Shown piece after piece: positions 1 through 7,341 of a stretch of 17,702 bases of DNA. The first letter of the stretch is position 1; each line of letters starts with the position of its first letter. The notes under the pieces were generated by a model. The model had not been told where the DNA came from, did no database searches, and saw nothing but the letters and a program-made list of their open reading frames with translations. The stretch spans positions 1 through 17,702 of the forward strand of contig JAMOMS010000034.1 of the NCBI GenBank assembly GCA_027067015.1, read 5' to 3'. A program made the translations under genes and the position numbers. Source of the DNA: Campylobacterales bacterium. GTDB lineage: Bacteria > Campylobacterota > Campylobacteria > Campylobacterales > Hydrogenimonadaceae.

Positions 1-198
1 AAAAAAGTGGCATTTGATAACCGCCTCAAGCCCGGTGAGAAACGAAAAATTCGTTTTAACGCCCCGCGGGAGGCCAGAGAGGTGGATGTTATTTTGCAAT
101 ACTATCTTGTGGCGCCGGAGTGGGCCAAGAAGTTGCGTATTAAAGATAACACCTTTAAGCGTCCCTATAAAATTGCGTCATTGCATATAGATTTATGA
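1..198 (+). CDS. C-terminal end of an unidentified protein (5' truncated by the window)
   Basis: The frame is open from the first base and ends at TGA 196-198, giving the last 65 or so residues of a longer protein. The visible part is basic and beta-strand-like (for example LKPGEKRKIRFNAP, then VDVILQYYLVAPEWAKKL). It has no membrane segment, cysteine or recognisable catalytic motif. The style faintly resembles the C-terminal beta domain of some multihaem cytochromes of this phylum, but no haem-binding motif lies in the visible piece, so I do not assign a function. GTG at 7 is an internal codon candidate with no ribosome binding site in view and is probably not the start. The stop overlaps the ATG of the next gene (ATGA, 195-198), so the two are probably translationally coupled. 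Confidence 0.6.
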   Translation, partial: KKVAFDNRLKPGEKRKIRFNAPREAREVDVILQYYLVAPEWAKKLRIKDNTFKRPYKIASLHIDL

Positions 199-722
199 GT
201 ATAGATAAAAAAGAGGCTCAAAAACTGCATCATTTGCCTGTAGCCGAGCAGTTCAAGCGGATCGAAGGGGTTGCCAAGCGGCTGGGCGTGGCGGATCCCC
301 AAAACCGCCCGGTTTTGCAACTTCGGCGGGGCGAGAAGGAGAATGAGCGGGTTTTGGAGCTCAAACGGGGCTCCTGGGATGACGCCGAGCCCTGGTTTGT
401 CATAGACGAAGAGGGGCGCTTGATGGTGATGACCAGCGCCGAGTCGATGCAGGGGATGGTACACGCCGTACGCCATATGGGCGAAGAGGTCTTTAAGAGC
501 CGTCTTGAAAAGGCGATTGCCCGGGAACTGCCTGTCGATTTTCATGATGTCTGGGCCGTGGCCATGGATAGACTGCGCCATAGGATTCAGGAGGGCGCAA
601 CCACCGCCGCGGTGGATCTTGGGGAGCTGGTGCGGCAGATTAAAAGAGACCATCCCAATCTCTTCTACTCTCTCAAGGATCTGGAGATTGAGGAAGAGGA
701 TTTCAAAGAGGCGGGGCTGTAA
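195..722 (+). CDS. UPF0763 / DUF2603 family protein, function unknown
   Basis: A 175-residue soluble, highly charged protein with no signal peptide, membrane segment or catalytic motif. Length, composition and the central WFVIDEEGRLMVMTSAESMQ region followed by a helical charged tail fit the UPF0763 (DUF2603) family, which I know only from Campylobacterota. The tail ends in an acidic stretch, EIEEEDFKEAGL. The start ATG overlaps the stop of the upstream gene by 4 bp, which supports it. The gene lies 77 bp upstream of hemN on the same strand, a linkage I recall from Helicobacter. That hints at a shared redox or haem role but proves nothing. The family assignment is from memory of sequence style rather than an alignment. 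Confidence 0.7.
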   Translation: MSIDKKEAQKLHHLPVAEQFKRIEGVAKRLGVADPQNRPVLQLRRGEKENERVLELKRGSWDDAEPWFVIDEEGRLMVMTSAESMQGMVHAVRHMGEEVFKSRLEKAIARELPVDFHDVWAVAMDRLRHRIQEGATTAAVDLGELVRQIKRDHPNLFYSLKDLEIEEEDFKEAGL

Positions 723-799
723 GTAGCTGTCGGGGTTTATCGGTTATTTATCGAAATTATGGGAAAATATCCCACTTTACTCCGGGAGCTCCCTTAGCC

Positions 800-2179
800 A
801 TGGCACAGATCGATTTTAAACAGTTTATCAAATACTCCAAACCCGGCCCCCGCTACACCAGTTATCCGACGGCCGTGGAGTTTTCCGAATCCTTTACCTA
901 CGACGCGTACATCAAGCGCCTGCAAACGCGCGATAGCAAAAAACCGCTCTCCATTTACGTACACCTGCCCTTTTGCCGGAGCGCTTGTTACTTTTGCGGC
1001 TGTAACGTGGTCTTTACCTCCAAAGAAGAAAAGCTGAGCCGCTATGTCGAGTATCTTAAAAAAGAGGTAGAAATATTAAAAAGCGTCATGGATACCTCCT
1101 CCAAAGTGGTGCAGTTTCACTTCGGCGGCGGTACACCCACCTTTTACAGCGCCCATGAGCTTGATACGATCATGGGCTTTATCAAAGCGGCCTTCCCCAA
1201 CTTCGCCAAAGGTGAGGAGGCGGAGATCAGCTGTGAGATCGATCCGCGTTTTTTCAACGAAGCGCAGATGAAGGTGCTCAAAAAGCACGGCTTTAACCGC
1301 ATCAGCTTCGGGGTACAGGATTTTGACCCAAAAGTGCAGGAGGCGGTGCACCGTATTCAGCCCTACGATATTACCAAGGCGGCGGTGGATCTGGCCAGAA
1401 AGTACGGCATCAAAAGCATCAATATCGACCTGATCTACGGCCTGCCCTACCAGACGCTGGAGAGTTTCAAAAAGACGCTAGAACTGGCCCACAGCCTCGA
1501 TCCCGACCGGTTGGCCGTGTTTAACTACGCCCATGTGCCGTGGCTCAAGAAAACGATGCGAAAGCTGGATGAGACCACCATTCCCAGTCCCGACGTGAAG
1601 TTGGCTATTTTGCAGTATACCATCGACTACTTTACCGCCAACGGCTATCAGATGATCGGGATGGATCACTTCGCCAAGCCCGACGACGAGCTCTTCAAAG
1701 CCATTGACAAAGGGGAACTGCACCGCAACTTTCAGGGCTACACCACCAAAGGGGGCGTGGACCTGCTGGGGCTGGGGCTCACCAGCATCGGTGAAGGGGA
1801 GGATTACTACGCCCAGAATTTCAAGGAGATGGCACCTTATGAAACAGCGATCGACGCGGGCAGGCTTCCCTTTTGGCGCGGCGTGGAGCTAAGCGAGGAC
1901 GATCGCGTTCGCAAAGCGGTGATTATGGAGCTCATGAGCAACTTCAAGCTCGACATCAGGCGGATCGAAAAGCAGTTTGGCATCGATTTTGACGACTACT
2001 TCGCCGACGCATTGGAACAACTTGCGCCGATGGTCGATGAGGGGCTGGTGAAGATTACCGACCGAAAGATCGAAGTCTCCCAAACCGGTACCCTGCTCAT
2101 TCGCAACATCGCCATGCCTTTTGACGCCTATATGCAAAAGCACGCCCAAAGCCAAAAGACCTTTAGCAAAACGGTGTAA
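800..2179 (+). CDS. hemN: Oxygen-independent coproporphyrinogen III dehydrogenase (radical SAM)
   Basis: HemN catalyses the oxygen-independent oxidative decarboxylation of coproporphyrinogen III to protoporphyrinogen IX in cytoplasmic haem synthesis, using two S-adenosylmethionine molecules per substrate. The protein has 459 residues, nearly the same as E. coli HemN. The radical-SAM cluster motif CRSACYFC supplies Cys59, Cys63 and Cys66, and is followed by Cys68 in the GC pair typical of true HemN rather than the shorter HemW-like paralogues. The SAM-binding FHFGGGTPTF motif and the INIDLIYGLPYQT segment are both present. The N-terminal KYSKPGPRYTSYPTA segment is also a HemN hallmark. ATG 800 is preceded by GGGAG at 784-788, somewhat far upstream and inside the palindrome GGGAGCTCCC. 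A nine-base gap separates the gene from the iron-sulfur protein downstream, so they probably share a transcript. Confidence 0.95.
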   Translation: MAQIDFKQFIKYSKPGPRYTSYPTAVEFSESFTYDAYIKRLQTRDSKKPLSIYVHLPFCRSACYFCGCNVVFTSKEEKLSRYVEYLKKEVEILKSVMDTSSKVVQFHFGGGTPTFYSAHELDTIMGFIKAAFPNFAKGEEAEISCEIDPRFFNEAQMKVLKKHGFNRISFGVQDFDPKVQEAVHRIQPYDITKAAVDLARKYGIKSINIDLIYGLPYQTLESFKKTLELAHSLDPDRLAVFNYAHVPWLKKTMRKLDETTIPSPDVKLAILQYTIDYFTANGYQMIGMDHFAKPDDELFKAIDKGELHRNFQGYTTKGGVDLLGLGLTSIGEGEDYYAQNFKEMAPYETAIDAGRLPFWRGVELSEDDRVRKAVIMELMSNFKLDIRRIEKQFGIDFDDYFADALEQLAPMVDEGLVKITDRKIEVSQTGTLLIRNIAMPFDAYMQKHAQSQKTFSKTV

Positions 2180-2188
2180 GGATACGCC

Positions 2189-3469
2189 ATGTTCAACTAC
2201 ACTTCCGTCAGCGACGCCTGCATCAAGTGCGGCAAGTGTGTGCCGGTGTGCACCATTCACCAGGTTCACCCCGACGAGACCACCAGCCCCCGGGGCTTTA
2301 TCGATCTGCTGGGGGCCCATGAGCGGGGGGAGCTGAAAATTGATAAAACGGCCAAGGATATTTTTGAGAGCTGTTTTCTTTGCACCGCCTGTACGGAGGT
2401 CTGCCCCAACAGCCTGCCTACCGATATGGTGATTGAAGAGGTCAGAAAGGAGATTGCCGACAAATACGGCATCGCCTGGTATAAGCGGCTCTTTTTCTTT
2501 TTGCTAAGACATCGCAAGATCATGGATATTGTCAGCAAACTGGGGTATGTCTTTCGCACCTGCGCGCTAAGCGACAACGAAACATACGGCGGCATGACCC
2601 CAAAGTTTCGATTGCCCATTGTCAAAAAAGATCGCCTTCTGCCCAGCATGGCTTCGACTTCCATTCTGAACAGTTATGACGAAGAGCTCGATCACGGCGG
2701 CAAAGGGCGGGTGGCCATCTTTATCGGTTGTCTGGCCAACTACAACTACACCGGCATCGGTCATTCGTTGGTGAAGATTTTAAAGGCGTTGGAGATTGAC
2801 GTCTTTTTTGCCAAAGAGCAAAAGTGTTGCGCCGCACCCGCTTACTTTACCGGCGATTTTGCCACCGTGGAGGCGCTAAGCAAACAGAATATCGCGTATT
2901 TTGAGAGCTTTATTGACGAGGTGGACGCCATCATCGTGCCCGAGGCGACCTGCTCGGCCATGATCAAGCACGATTGGGAAGTTTTTTTCAGAAATCGCGG
3001 GATGCACGATTGGGCCGAGCGGGCCAAGCGGCTCAATAAAAAGATCTTCATGGCCACCGAGTGGCTGGCCAACCATACCGAACTGCCCAAGCTTTTGGAA
3101 CAAAAGGGTGCCGCCAAGGATCTGCTGGTTACCTACCACGACCCCTGCCACGCCAGAAAAGTGCAGGGCATCTGGCAGGAACCCCGGGCCCTTTTGCAAA
3201 CAAACTACCGCTTCGTCGAGATGCGCGATCCCAACCGCTGTTGCGGCTTTGGGGGCGTGACGATGCAGACCGAAAAGTTCCACCTGGCTGAAGCGGCGGG
3301 CAAGCCCAAGGCGGCGATGATTGACGAAAGCGGCGCGGACGTGGTGGCGGCTGAGTGTAGCGCGTGTCGGATGCAGTTAAGCCACGCGCTTTACAAAAAC
3401 CAAAGCAAAGCGGTCTTTAAAAATCCCATCGAGTTGATCGCCGAGGCGCTGGAGAATAGCGATGCGTAA
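2189..3469 (+). CDS. CCG-domain (Fe-S) protein, GlpC/GlcF-like oxidoreductase subunit
   Basis: A 426-residue iron-sulfur protein. The N-terminal ferredoxin domain carries two [4Fe-4S] motifs, CIKCGKCVPVC (Cys11, 14, 17, 21) and CFLCTACTEVC (Cys62, 65, 68, 72). Two cysteine-rich CCG modules follow. The first has GCLANYNY and then CCAAP, where Ala replaces the usual Gly; the second has CHARK, CCGFGG and a closing CSAC. This architecture occurs in the electron-transfer subunits of glycolate oxidase (GlcF), anaerobic glycerol-3-phosphate dehydrogenase (GlpC), lactate oxidation complexes and HdrB relatives. No catalytic flavoprotein lies next to it, so the substrate is unknown. AAGGA at 2178-2182 fixes ATG 2189. 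Its end overlaps the next gene by 8 bp. In Helicobacter the hemN neighbour is, as I recall, labelled glpC, but that name should not be taken as function. Confidence 0.85.
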   Translation: MFNYTSVSDACIKCGKCVPVCTIHQVHPDETTSPRGFIDLLGAHERGELKIDKTAKDIFESCFLCTACTEVCPNSLPTDMVIEEVRKEIADKYGIAWYKRLFFFLLRHRKIMDIVSKLGYVFRTCALSDNETYGGMTPKFRLPIVKKDRLLPSMASTSILNSYDEELDHGGKGRVAIFIGCLANYNYTGIGHSLVKILKALEIDVFFAKEQKCCAAPAYFTGDFATVEALSKQNIAYFESFIDEVDAIIVPEATCSAMIKHDWEVFFRNRGMHDWAERAKRLNKKIFMATEWLANHTELPKLLEQKGAAKDLLVTYHDPCHARKVQGIWQEPRALLQTNYRFVEMRDPNRCCGFGGVTMQTEKFHLAEAAGKPKAAMIDESGADVVAAECSACRMQLSHALYKNQSKAVFKNPIELIAEALENSDA

Positions 3470-3881
3470 AGTGTGGACGGCTTTGTTGGCGGCGGTATGG
3501 CTACTGCAAGGGTGCGCGGGCAGTGGGGCGTCGCAGGAAGCTGTGGATTGCGAAACAAAGCTCTCCGCAAAGAGCTGGCGGCTGGTGATGTTTGATAATG
3601 ATCCCGTCACCCTGACCCCGCCCGTGACTTTGCGAATAGCCAAGGGCAAAGTGAGCGGTTTTGACGGGTGCAACCGCTTTTTTGGCAAGGCTTCCGTGAC
3701 GCCCACCGCCGTGACATTCGGCAAGTTGGGATCGACCCGGCGCTTTTGCCGGGGTAAGGCGGGAGCAATGGAAAAAAAGGTGCTTGGGATGTTGCGGGAC
3801 AAGAAGTGGTGGCAGTTTGACGCGCGGGGTCGGCTGGTGATTTTTGACGACGTGCACCGGCTTATTTTCACGGCGGAGTAG
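3462..3881 (+). CDS. META-domain (HslJ-like) lipoprotein
   Basis: A 139-residue secreted protein. The first 17 residues form a lipoprotein signal peptide with a short basic n-region, a hydrophobic core and a lipobox-like LQGC, giving Cys18 as the predicted lipidated residue. The rest matches the META/DUF306 fold of HslJ: SGFDGCNRFFG at about residues 65-75, then a FGKLGSTRRFC segment and a helix with conserved EKK before the last strands. META proteins are envelope proteins linked to heat or novobiocin resistance in E. coli; their exact role is unknown. The gene overlaps the upstream Fe-S gene by 8 bp (ATGCGTAA) and ends three bases before the lgt start, so it shares a transcript with the enzyme expected to lipidate it. 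Confidence 0.8.
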   Translation: MRKVWTALLAAVWLLQGCAGSGASQEAVDCETKLSAKSWRLVMFDNDPVTLTPPVTLRIAKGKVSGFDGCNRFFGKASVTPTAVTFGKLGSTRRFCRGKAGAMEKKVLGMLRDKKWWQFDARGRLVIFDDVHRLIFTAE

Positions 3882-3884
3882 CCT

Positions 3885-4715
3885 TTGGATTTTTGGCGAC
3901 ACATTTATGAGCACTTCAACCCCATAGCCTTCAGCCTGGGGCCGTTTAAGGTGCATTGGTACGGCATCATGTACGTGTTGGCGCTTTTAACGGCGCTCTA
4001 TGCGGCCAAATGGTATGTCAAAAAAGACCGCTACCCCGTCGATGAGCCGACGCTGGAGAGCTTCTTTTTGTATGTGGAGATCGGCGTGATCGTGGGGGCA
4101 CGGATGGGGTATATTCTCTTTTACGATCCCCATACCGTCTACTATCTCACCCACCCCTGGGAGATCTTCAACCCCTTTCACGGCGGCACCTTCACCGGTA
4201 TTAGCGGCATGAGCTATCACGGGGCGGTGATCGGCTTTTTGATAGGCACCTGGCTTTTTGTGCGAAAGAGCAAAACCAGTTTTTGGATGTGGATGGACCT
4301 GGTGGCGCTGAGCGTGCCGGCGGGGTATGTCTTTGGGCGAATCGGCAACTTTTTGAATCAGGAACTCATCGGCCGGGCCACCGATGTACCCTGGGGGATC
4401 TGGGTGGGGCACACTCTGCGTCACCCCTCACAGCTTTACGAGGCACTGCTGGAGGGGGTGGCGATCGCGCTTTTTCTTTTTTGGTACAGAAAGCGCCAGA
4501 GATTTGAGGGGGAGTTGATCGCGCTCTATGCCATACTCTACGGAACGGCCCGCTTTATCGTGGAGTTTTGGCGCGCGCCCGATATTCAGTTGGGATTTGT
4601 CTGTTGCGGGTGGATGAGCATGGGCCAGCTTCTCTCACTGCCCATGATCGCTGTCGGCGTTTTGGCCTATGTATGGCTCAAACGCCGGGGAAGGGCGGTT
4701 ACTTACCGCTCTTGA
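3885..4715 (+). CDS. lgt: Prolipoprotein diacylglyceryl transferase
   Basis: Lgt transfers a diacylglyceryl group from phosphatidylglycerol to the lipobox cysteine of prolipoproteins in the inner membrane, the first step of lipoprotein maturation. The 276-residue product has about seven hydrophobic segments. It contains HWYG with Tyr26, GMSYHG at about residues 108-113 carrying the essential histidine, GRIGNFLNQELIGR with the signature arginine (Arg152), HPSQLYEALLEG, and the C-terminal ARFIVEFWRAPDIQLG with its conserved arginine. The start is TTG 3885; the good CGGCGGAG ribosome binding site at 3871-3878 lies six bases upstream, inside the end of the previous gene. The 3' end overlaps the oppositely oriented thioredoxin gene by 17 bp. 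Confidence 0.95.
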   Translation: MDFWRHIYEHFNPIAFSLGPFKVHWYGIMYVLALLTALYAAKWYVKKDRYPVDEPTLESFFLYVEIGVIVGARMGYILFYDPHTVYYLTHPWEIFNPFHGGTFTGISGMSYHGAVIGFLIGTWLFVRKSKTSFWMWMDLVALSVPAGYVFGRIGNFLNQELIGRATDVPWGIWVGHTLRHPSQLYEALLEGVAIALFLFWYRKRQRFEGELIALYAILYGTARFIVEFWRAPDIQLGFVCCGWMSMGQLLSLPMIAVGVLAYVWLKRRGRAVTYRS

Positions 4716-5229
4716 TGGCGAAATCGATCACCTTTTTGAGCTGACTCTCGTCGGCGTAGCCGGGGAAGCTGTAGACGTAGTTGCCCTTGGCGTCAAAGAC
4801 GAGCGTAAAAGGCAGACCGCCCTGCCAGCGGGTGCGTTGGGAGATGTAGTAGACAAAGGCGTCGTTGTCTTTGTACTCATAAATGGGGTAGTTGAAATGG
4901 AAGCGGGCATCAAGCCGGTTTCGCTCACCCGGTGTCATGGCCTGCTGGGCATGGACGGCGATAATCTGGATTTTTCCCGCGTACTCTTTTTGCAGTTTTA
5001 CCAGGTTGGGTATCTCTTTCATACACCATTTGCAATGTTTGCCGAAGAAGTTGAGCACGATCACCTTGCCCGGGTACTCTTGAACCAGCAGGCCGTTGTC
5101 GGTGTGGCGTATATGCAGGGTTTGCTGGCCGGGGGCTTTGAGCTCAAAGATAAGCTCTTTTTCGGCTGATTGGGCCATAAGACCGGTTGCGGCGATGAGG
5201 GTGAGAAGAAAAGCCAAGACTTTTTTCAT
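4699..5229 (-). CDS. Periplasmic TlpA/ResA-like thioredoxin-fold protein
   Basis: A 176-residue protein with a clear Sec signal peptide (residues 1-20, [19 protein letters not shown]), so it acts in the periplasm. A thioredoxin-like domain follows. The active site is CKWC (Cys66 and Cys69), in VIVLNFFGKHCKWCMKEIP, the arrangement of TlpA/ResA/thioredoxin-like proteins. The conserved proline strand is seen as GGLPFTLVFDAKGNYVYSFPG. The family reduces disulfides in secreted proteins or apocytochromes; the substrate here cannot be told. It is the last gene of the panB-ruvB-permease group: its ATG overlaps the permease stop (ATGA, 5226-5229). Its last 17 bp overlap lgt on the other strand, with no terminator between them. 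Confidence 0.85.
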   Translation of the reverse strand: MKKVLAFLLTLIAATGLMAQSAEKELIFELKAPGQQTLHIRHTDNGLLVQEYPGKVIVLNFFGKHCKWCMKEIPNLVKLQKEYAGKIQIIAVHAQQAMTPGERNRLDARFHFNYPIYEYKDNDAFVYYISQRTRWQGGLPFTLVFDAKGNYVYSFPGYADESQLKKVIDFAIKSGK

Positions 5230-6311
5230 AAAGATCCTTTCGTTAAGGGTTGGTTTTGAGCCTGAAACTCTTCATAGAGTTTGAGGATGGCCAAAAAGGC
5301 CGTGGTAATGGCCGGGCCGATAATCATACCCCAAAATCCGTAAGTGGTCAAACCGGCGATAATGGAGAAGAAGACCAGCACCTCGCTGACGGCGTTGGTC
5401 TCTTTAAGAAGCCGTATGTCGATCTCACGGATAATGACGGGTTTGATAAAGGTATCGGCGATGACGGAGATGACAATAAGGGAGTAGAGGGTTACCACGA
5501 GGGCGGGTTGGGCGCCCTGGGTTACCCACAGATACAGGGCTGTCGGCACCCACATCAGCGCCCCGCCCACCACCGGCACCAATGAAGCGAAACCGTAAAG
5601 AATGCCCAGCAAAATGGCGTCCAGCCCGTAGAAACTGACGATCAGGGCAAAGAGCGCCCCCTCGAAAATGGCGGTGGCCAGAATAGAGAAGAAGACCACC
5701 CCCATGGAGTTGTGCAATTCATTGAAAAGCAGTTGGGTCTGGGCGGTATTGAGCGGCAGGATGCGCTTGATGGCGTGGCCTACTTTTTCACCGTAAAGAT
5801 AGGAGAAGAAGTAGAAGACCAAAATAAGAAGCATATCTTTAAAAAAGACGGCGCTGTGGGCGGCGAGGGTACCAAAAAAGGTGAGGGTGTTTTTGACGGT
5901 TCGGGCAATATTCTCTTCGCTGATCACACGCTCTACGGCGTCGTGCACGGAGCCGGTCTCTATACCAAAACGCGCCAGCCAGTCGGCCGGCAGGGGGATT
6001 TGCCTGAGATAGTCGGCGGTTTTGGTGATGAGCGCGTGCAGGGTGTCGGGATCAAGGTGGGTGAGCATACGGGCGATGGCGTTGATCATGTAAACCAGCG
6101 GGGCGAAAAACATGGCCGCCAGCAGGAGGGTCATGACGGCGCTGACCTGCCACCGTTTGGAAAAGTAGCGCCAAAGGGGCTTGGCGACGCCAAGGGTGGC
6201 CAGCATCAGCAGTACGGCGATGGCGATATCCTGCATAAAGGGGCGGTAGACCTGAAACATGAACCACCCCGATACCGCCAGCAGAAGGACAATAAAGTGT
6301 TGCGCTTTCAC
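5226..6311 (-). CDS. AI-2E family membrane permease
   Basis: A 361-residue polytopic membrane protein with about eight hydrophobic helices: three near the N terminus (residues 5-80), a soluble middle section (about 85-155), then a block from about 160 to 345. The C-terminal pattern [33 protein letters not shown] is typical of the AI-2E transporter (PF01594/TqsA-PerM) family, and so is the [19 protein letters not shown] segment. The family includes exporters of the AI-2 signal and sodium-proton antiporters; most members have unknown substrates, so quorum-sensing transport should not be assumed. The start is GTG at 6311, overlapping the ruvB stop as GTGA. Translational coupling on both sides makes it a mid-operon gene. 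Confidence 0.88.
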   Translation of the reverse strand: MKAQHFIVLLLAVSGWFMFQVYRPFMQDIAIAVLLMLATLGVAKPLWRYFSKRWQVSAVMTLLLAAMFFAPLVYMINAIARMLTHLDPDTLHALITKTADYLRQIPLPADWLARFGIETGSVHDAVERVISEENIARTVKNTLTFFGTLAAHSAVFFKDMLLILVFYFFSYLYGEKVGHAIKRILPLNTAQTQLLFNELHNSMGVVFFSILATAIFEGALFALIVSFYGLDAILLGILYGFASLVPVVGGALMWVPTALYLWVTQGAQPALVVTLYSLIVISVIADTFIKPVIIREIDIRLLKETNAVSEVLVFFSIIAGLTTYGFWGMIIGPAITTAFLAILKLYEEFQAQNQPLTKGSL

Positions 6312-7315
6312 AGCAGGGCTCCTTGCGCCCGGGGTGAGAGCTTGAAATGCTCATAGGTTTTGGGCGTGGCTACCCGCCCCCTGGCGGTACGCTCCAAATA
6401 GCCGTTGGCCAGGAGATAGGGCTCTATGACATCTTCCACGGTCCCCTCGTCCTCGCTTAGCGCCGCGGCGATGGTCGAGAGCCCGATGGGCTTGCCCCTG
6501 GCTTCCACCAGCAGGCTCAAAAAGCGCAGATCCAGCTCATCGAATCCCTCTTCGTTGACCCCCAGCTCATCCAGGGCGTAGCGGGTGCGGGGCAGGGTGA
6601 TGACGGCTTCATCCTCCACCTCCGCGAAATCCCGCACCCGCCGAAGCAGTCTCAAGGCGATCCGCGGCGTGCCGCGACTGCGGCGGGCAATCTCCAGCGC
6701 CGCTTTTTCTTCGCAGGGTTTTTCAAGTTTTTGGGCGGCTTGTTGCACAATGCGACCCAGCTCTTGGGGTGCGTAAAACTGCATCCGAAAGTGCATCCCA
6801 AAGCGCTCCCTTAAAGGATTGGAGATCATGCCGGCCCTGGTGGTGGCGCCGATAAGGGTGAAGCGGGGCAGGTCGAGCTTGATGGTCTGGGCCGCCGGAC
6901 CGCTACCGATGATGATATCGAGGCGGTAATCCTCCATGGCCGGATACAAAATCTCCTCAATCGCGGGGCTAAGACGGTGAATCTCGTCGATAAAGAGAAT
7001 GTCGCCCTCTTCCAGGTTGGTCAGAATCGCCGCCAAATCGCCGCTCTTTTCAATCATCGGCGCGGCGGTAACCTTGATTTGGCTTCCCATTTCGCCGGCG
7101 ATCAGATAGGCCAGGGTGGTCTTCCCCAGCCCCGGCGGGCCGAAAAAGAGGATATGATCGAGCGCCTCCCCCCGTTTTTTGCTCGCCTCTATAAAGACCC
7201 GCAGATTCTTTTTGATCTTCTCCTGCCCGATATACTCGTCCCATTGAGACGGGCGCAGGGAGGCTTCGTAGGCGTTTTCGTAGTCGAATTTCTCGATCTC
7301 CACCATGCGTTGCAT
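6308..7315 (-). CDS. ruvB: Holliday junction branch migration ATPase RuvB
   Basis: RuvB is the AAA+ motor that, with RuvA, drives branch migration of Holliday junctions during recombinational repair. The 335-residue protein has the full set of motifs: [11 protein letters not shown] near the N terminus, Walker A GPPGLGKT (59-66), Walker B ILFIDEIH (to residue 113), sensor I GATTRAG (156-162), and a winged-helix C-terminal domain with RTARGRVAT. The start ATG 7315 ([17 protein letters not shown]) matches the Campylobacter protein, which I recall beginning MDRIVEIEKY. The Shine-Dalgarno AGGAG lies seven bases upstream, within the loop of a perfect inverted repeat whose 3' arm contains the start codon. 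That arrangement could modulate initiation. The gene is separated from panB by a 7-bp-repeat element. Confidence 0.97.
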   Translation of the reverse strand: MQRMVEIEKFDYENAYEASLRPSQWDEYIGQEKIKKNLRVFIEASKKRGEALDHILFFGPPGLGKTTLAYLIAGEMGSQIKVTAAPMIEKSGDLAAILTNLEEGDILFIDEIHRLSPAIEEILYPAMEDYRLDIIIGSGPAAQTIKLDLPRFTLIGATTRAGMISNPLRERFGMHFRMQFYAPQELGRIVQQAAQKLEKPCEEKAALEIARRSRGTPRIALRLLRRVRDFAEVEDEAVITLPRTRYALDELGVNEEGFDELDLRFLSLLVEARGKPIGLSTIAAALSEDEGTVEDVIEPYLLANGYLERTARGRVATPKTYEHFKLSPRAQGALL

Positions 7316-7341
7316 CAGCGAACTCCTTTCGCTGATGCAAC
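7309..7341 (-). promoter_or_regulatory. Perfect hairpin enclosing the ruvB ribosome binding site
   Basis: Read on the minus strand, two 14-base arms (7341-7328 and 7322-7309) are exact reverse complements, separated by five bases. The loop is AGGAG, the ruvB Shine-Dalgarno. The start codon 7315-7313 sits inside the 3' arm, so an RNA folded this way would expose the Shine-Dalgarno in a tight loop while pairing the AUG. The structure is read directly from the bases. A regulatory effect on ruvB translation is inference. It could instead be the edge of the adjacent repeat element. Confidence 0.75.

Noticed and set aside
760..774. TGGGA-AAATA-TCCCA inverted repeat upstream of hemN as an operator
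   Set aside because: Arms are only five bases and match no regulator site I can name.
784..793. Palindrome GGGAGCTCCC containing the hemN Shine-Dalgarno as a regulatory hairpin
   Set aside because: There is no loop between the arms, so it cannot form an ordinary RNA hairpin, and ten palindromic bases are not remarkable.
4669..5169. Plus-strand frame of 166 codons opposite the thioredoxin gene
   Set aside because: The minus-strand product has a signal peptide and CKWC active site, so the plus frame is its shadow.
5226..6311. AI-2E permease as evidence of an autoinducer-2 quorum-sensing system
   Set aside because: Most family members are not shown to carry AI-2, and no luxS or receptor gene is present in the window.
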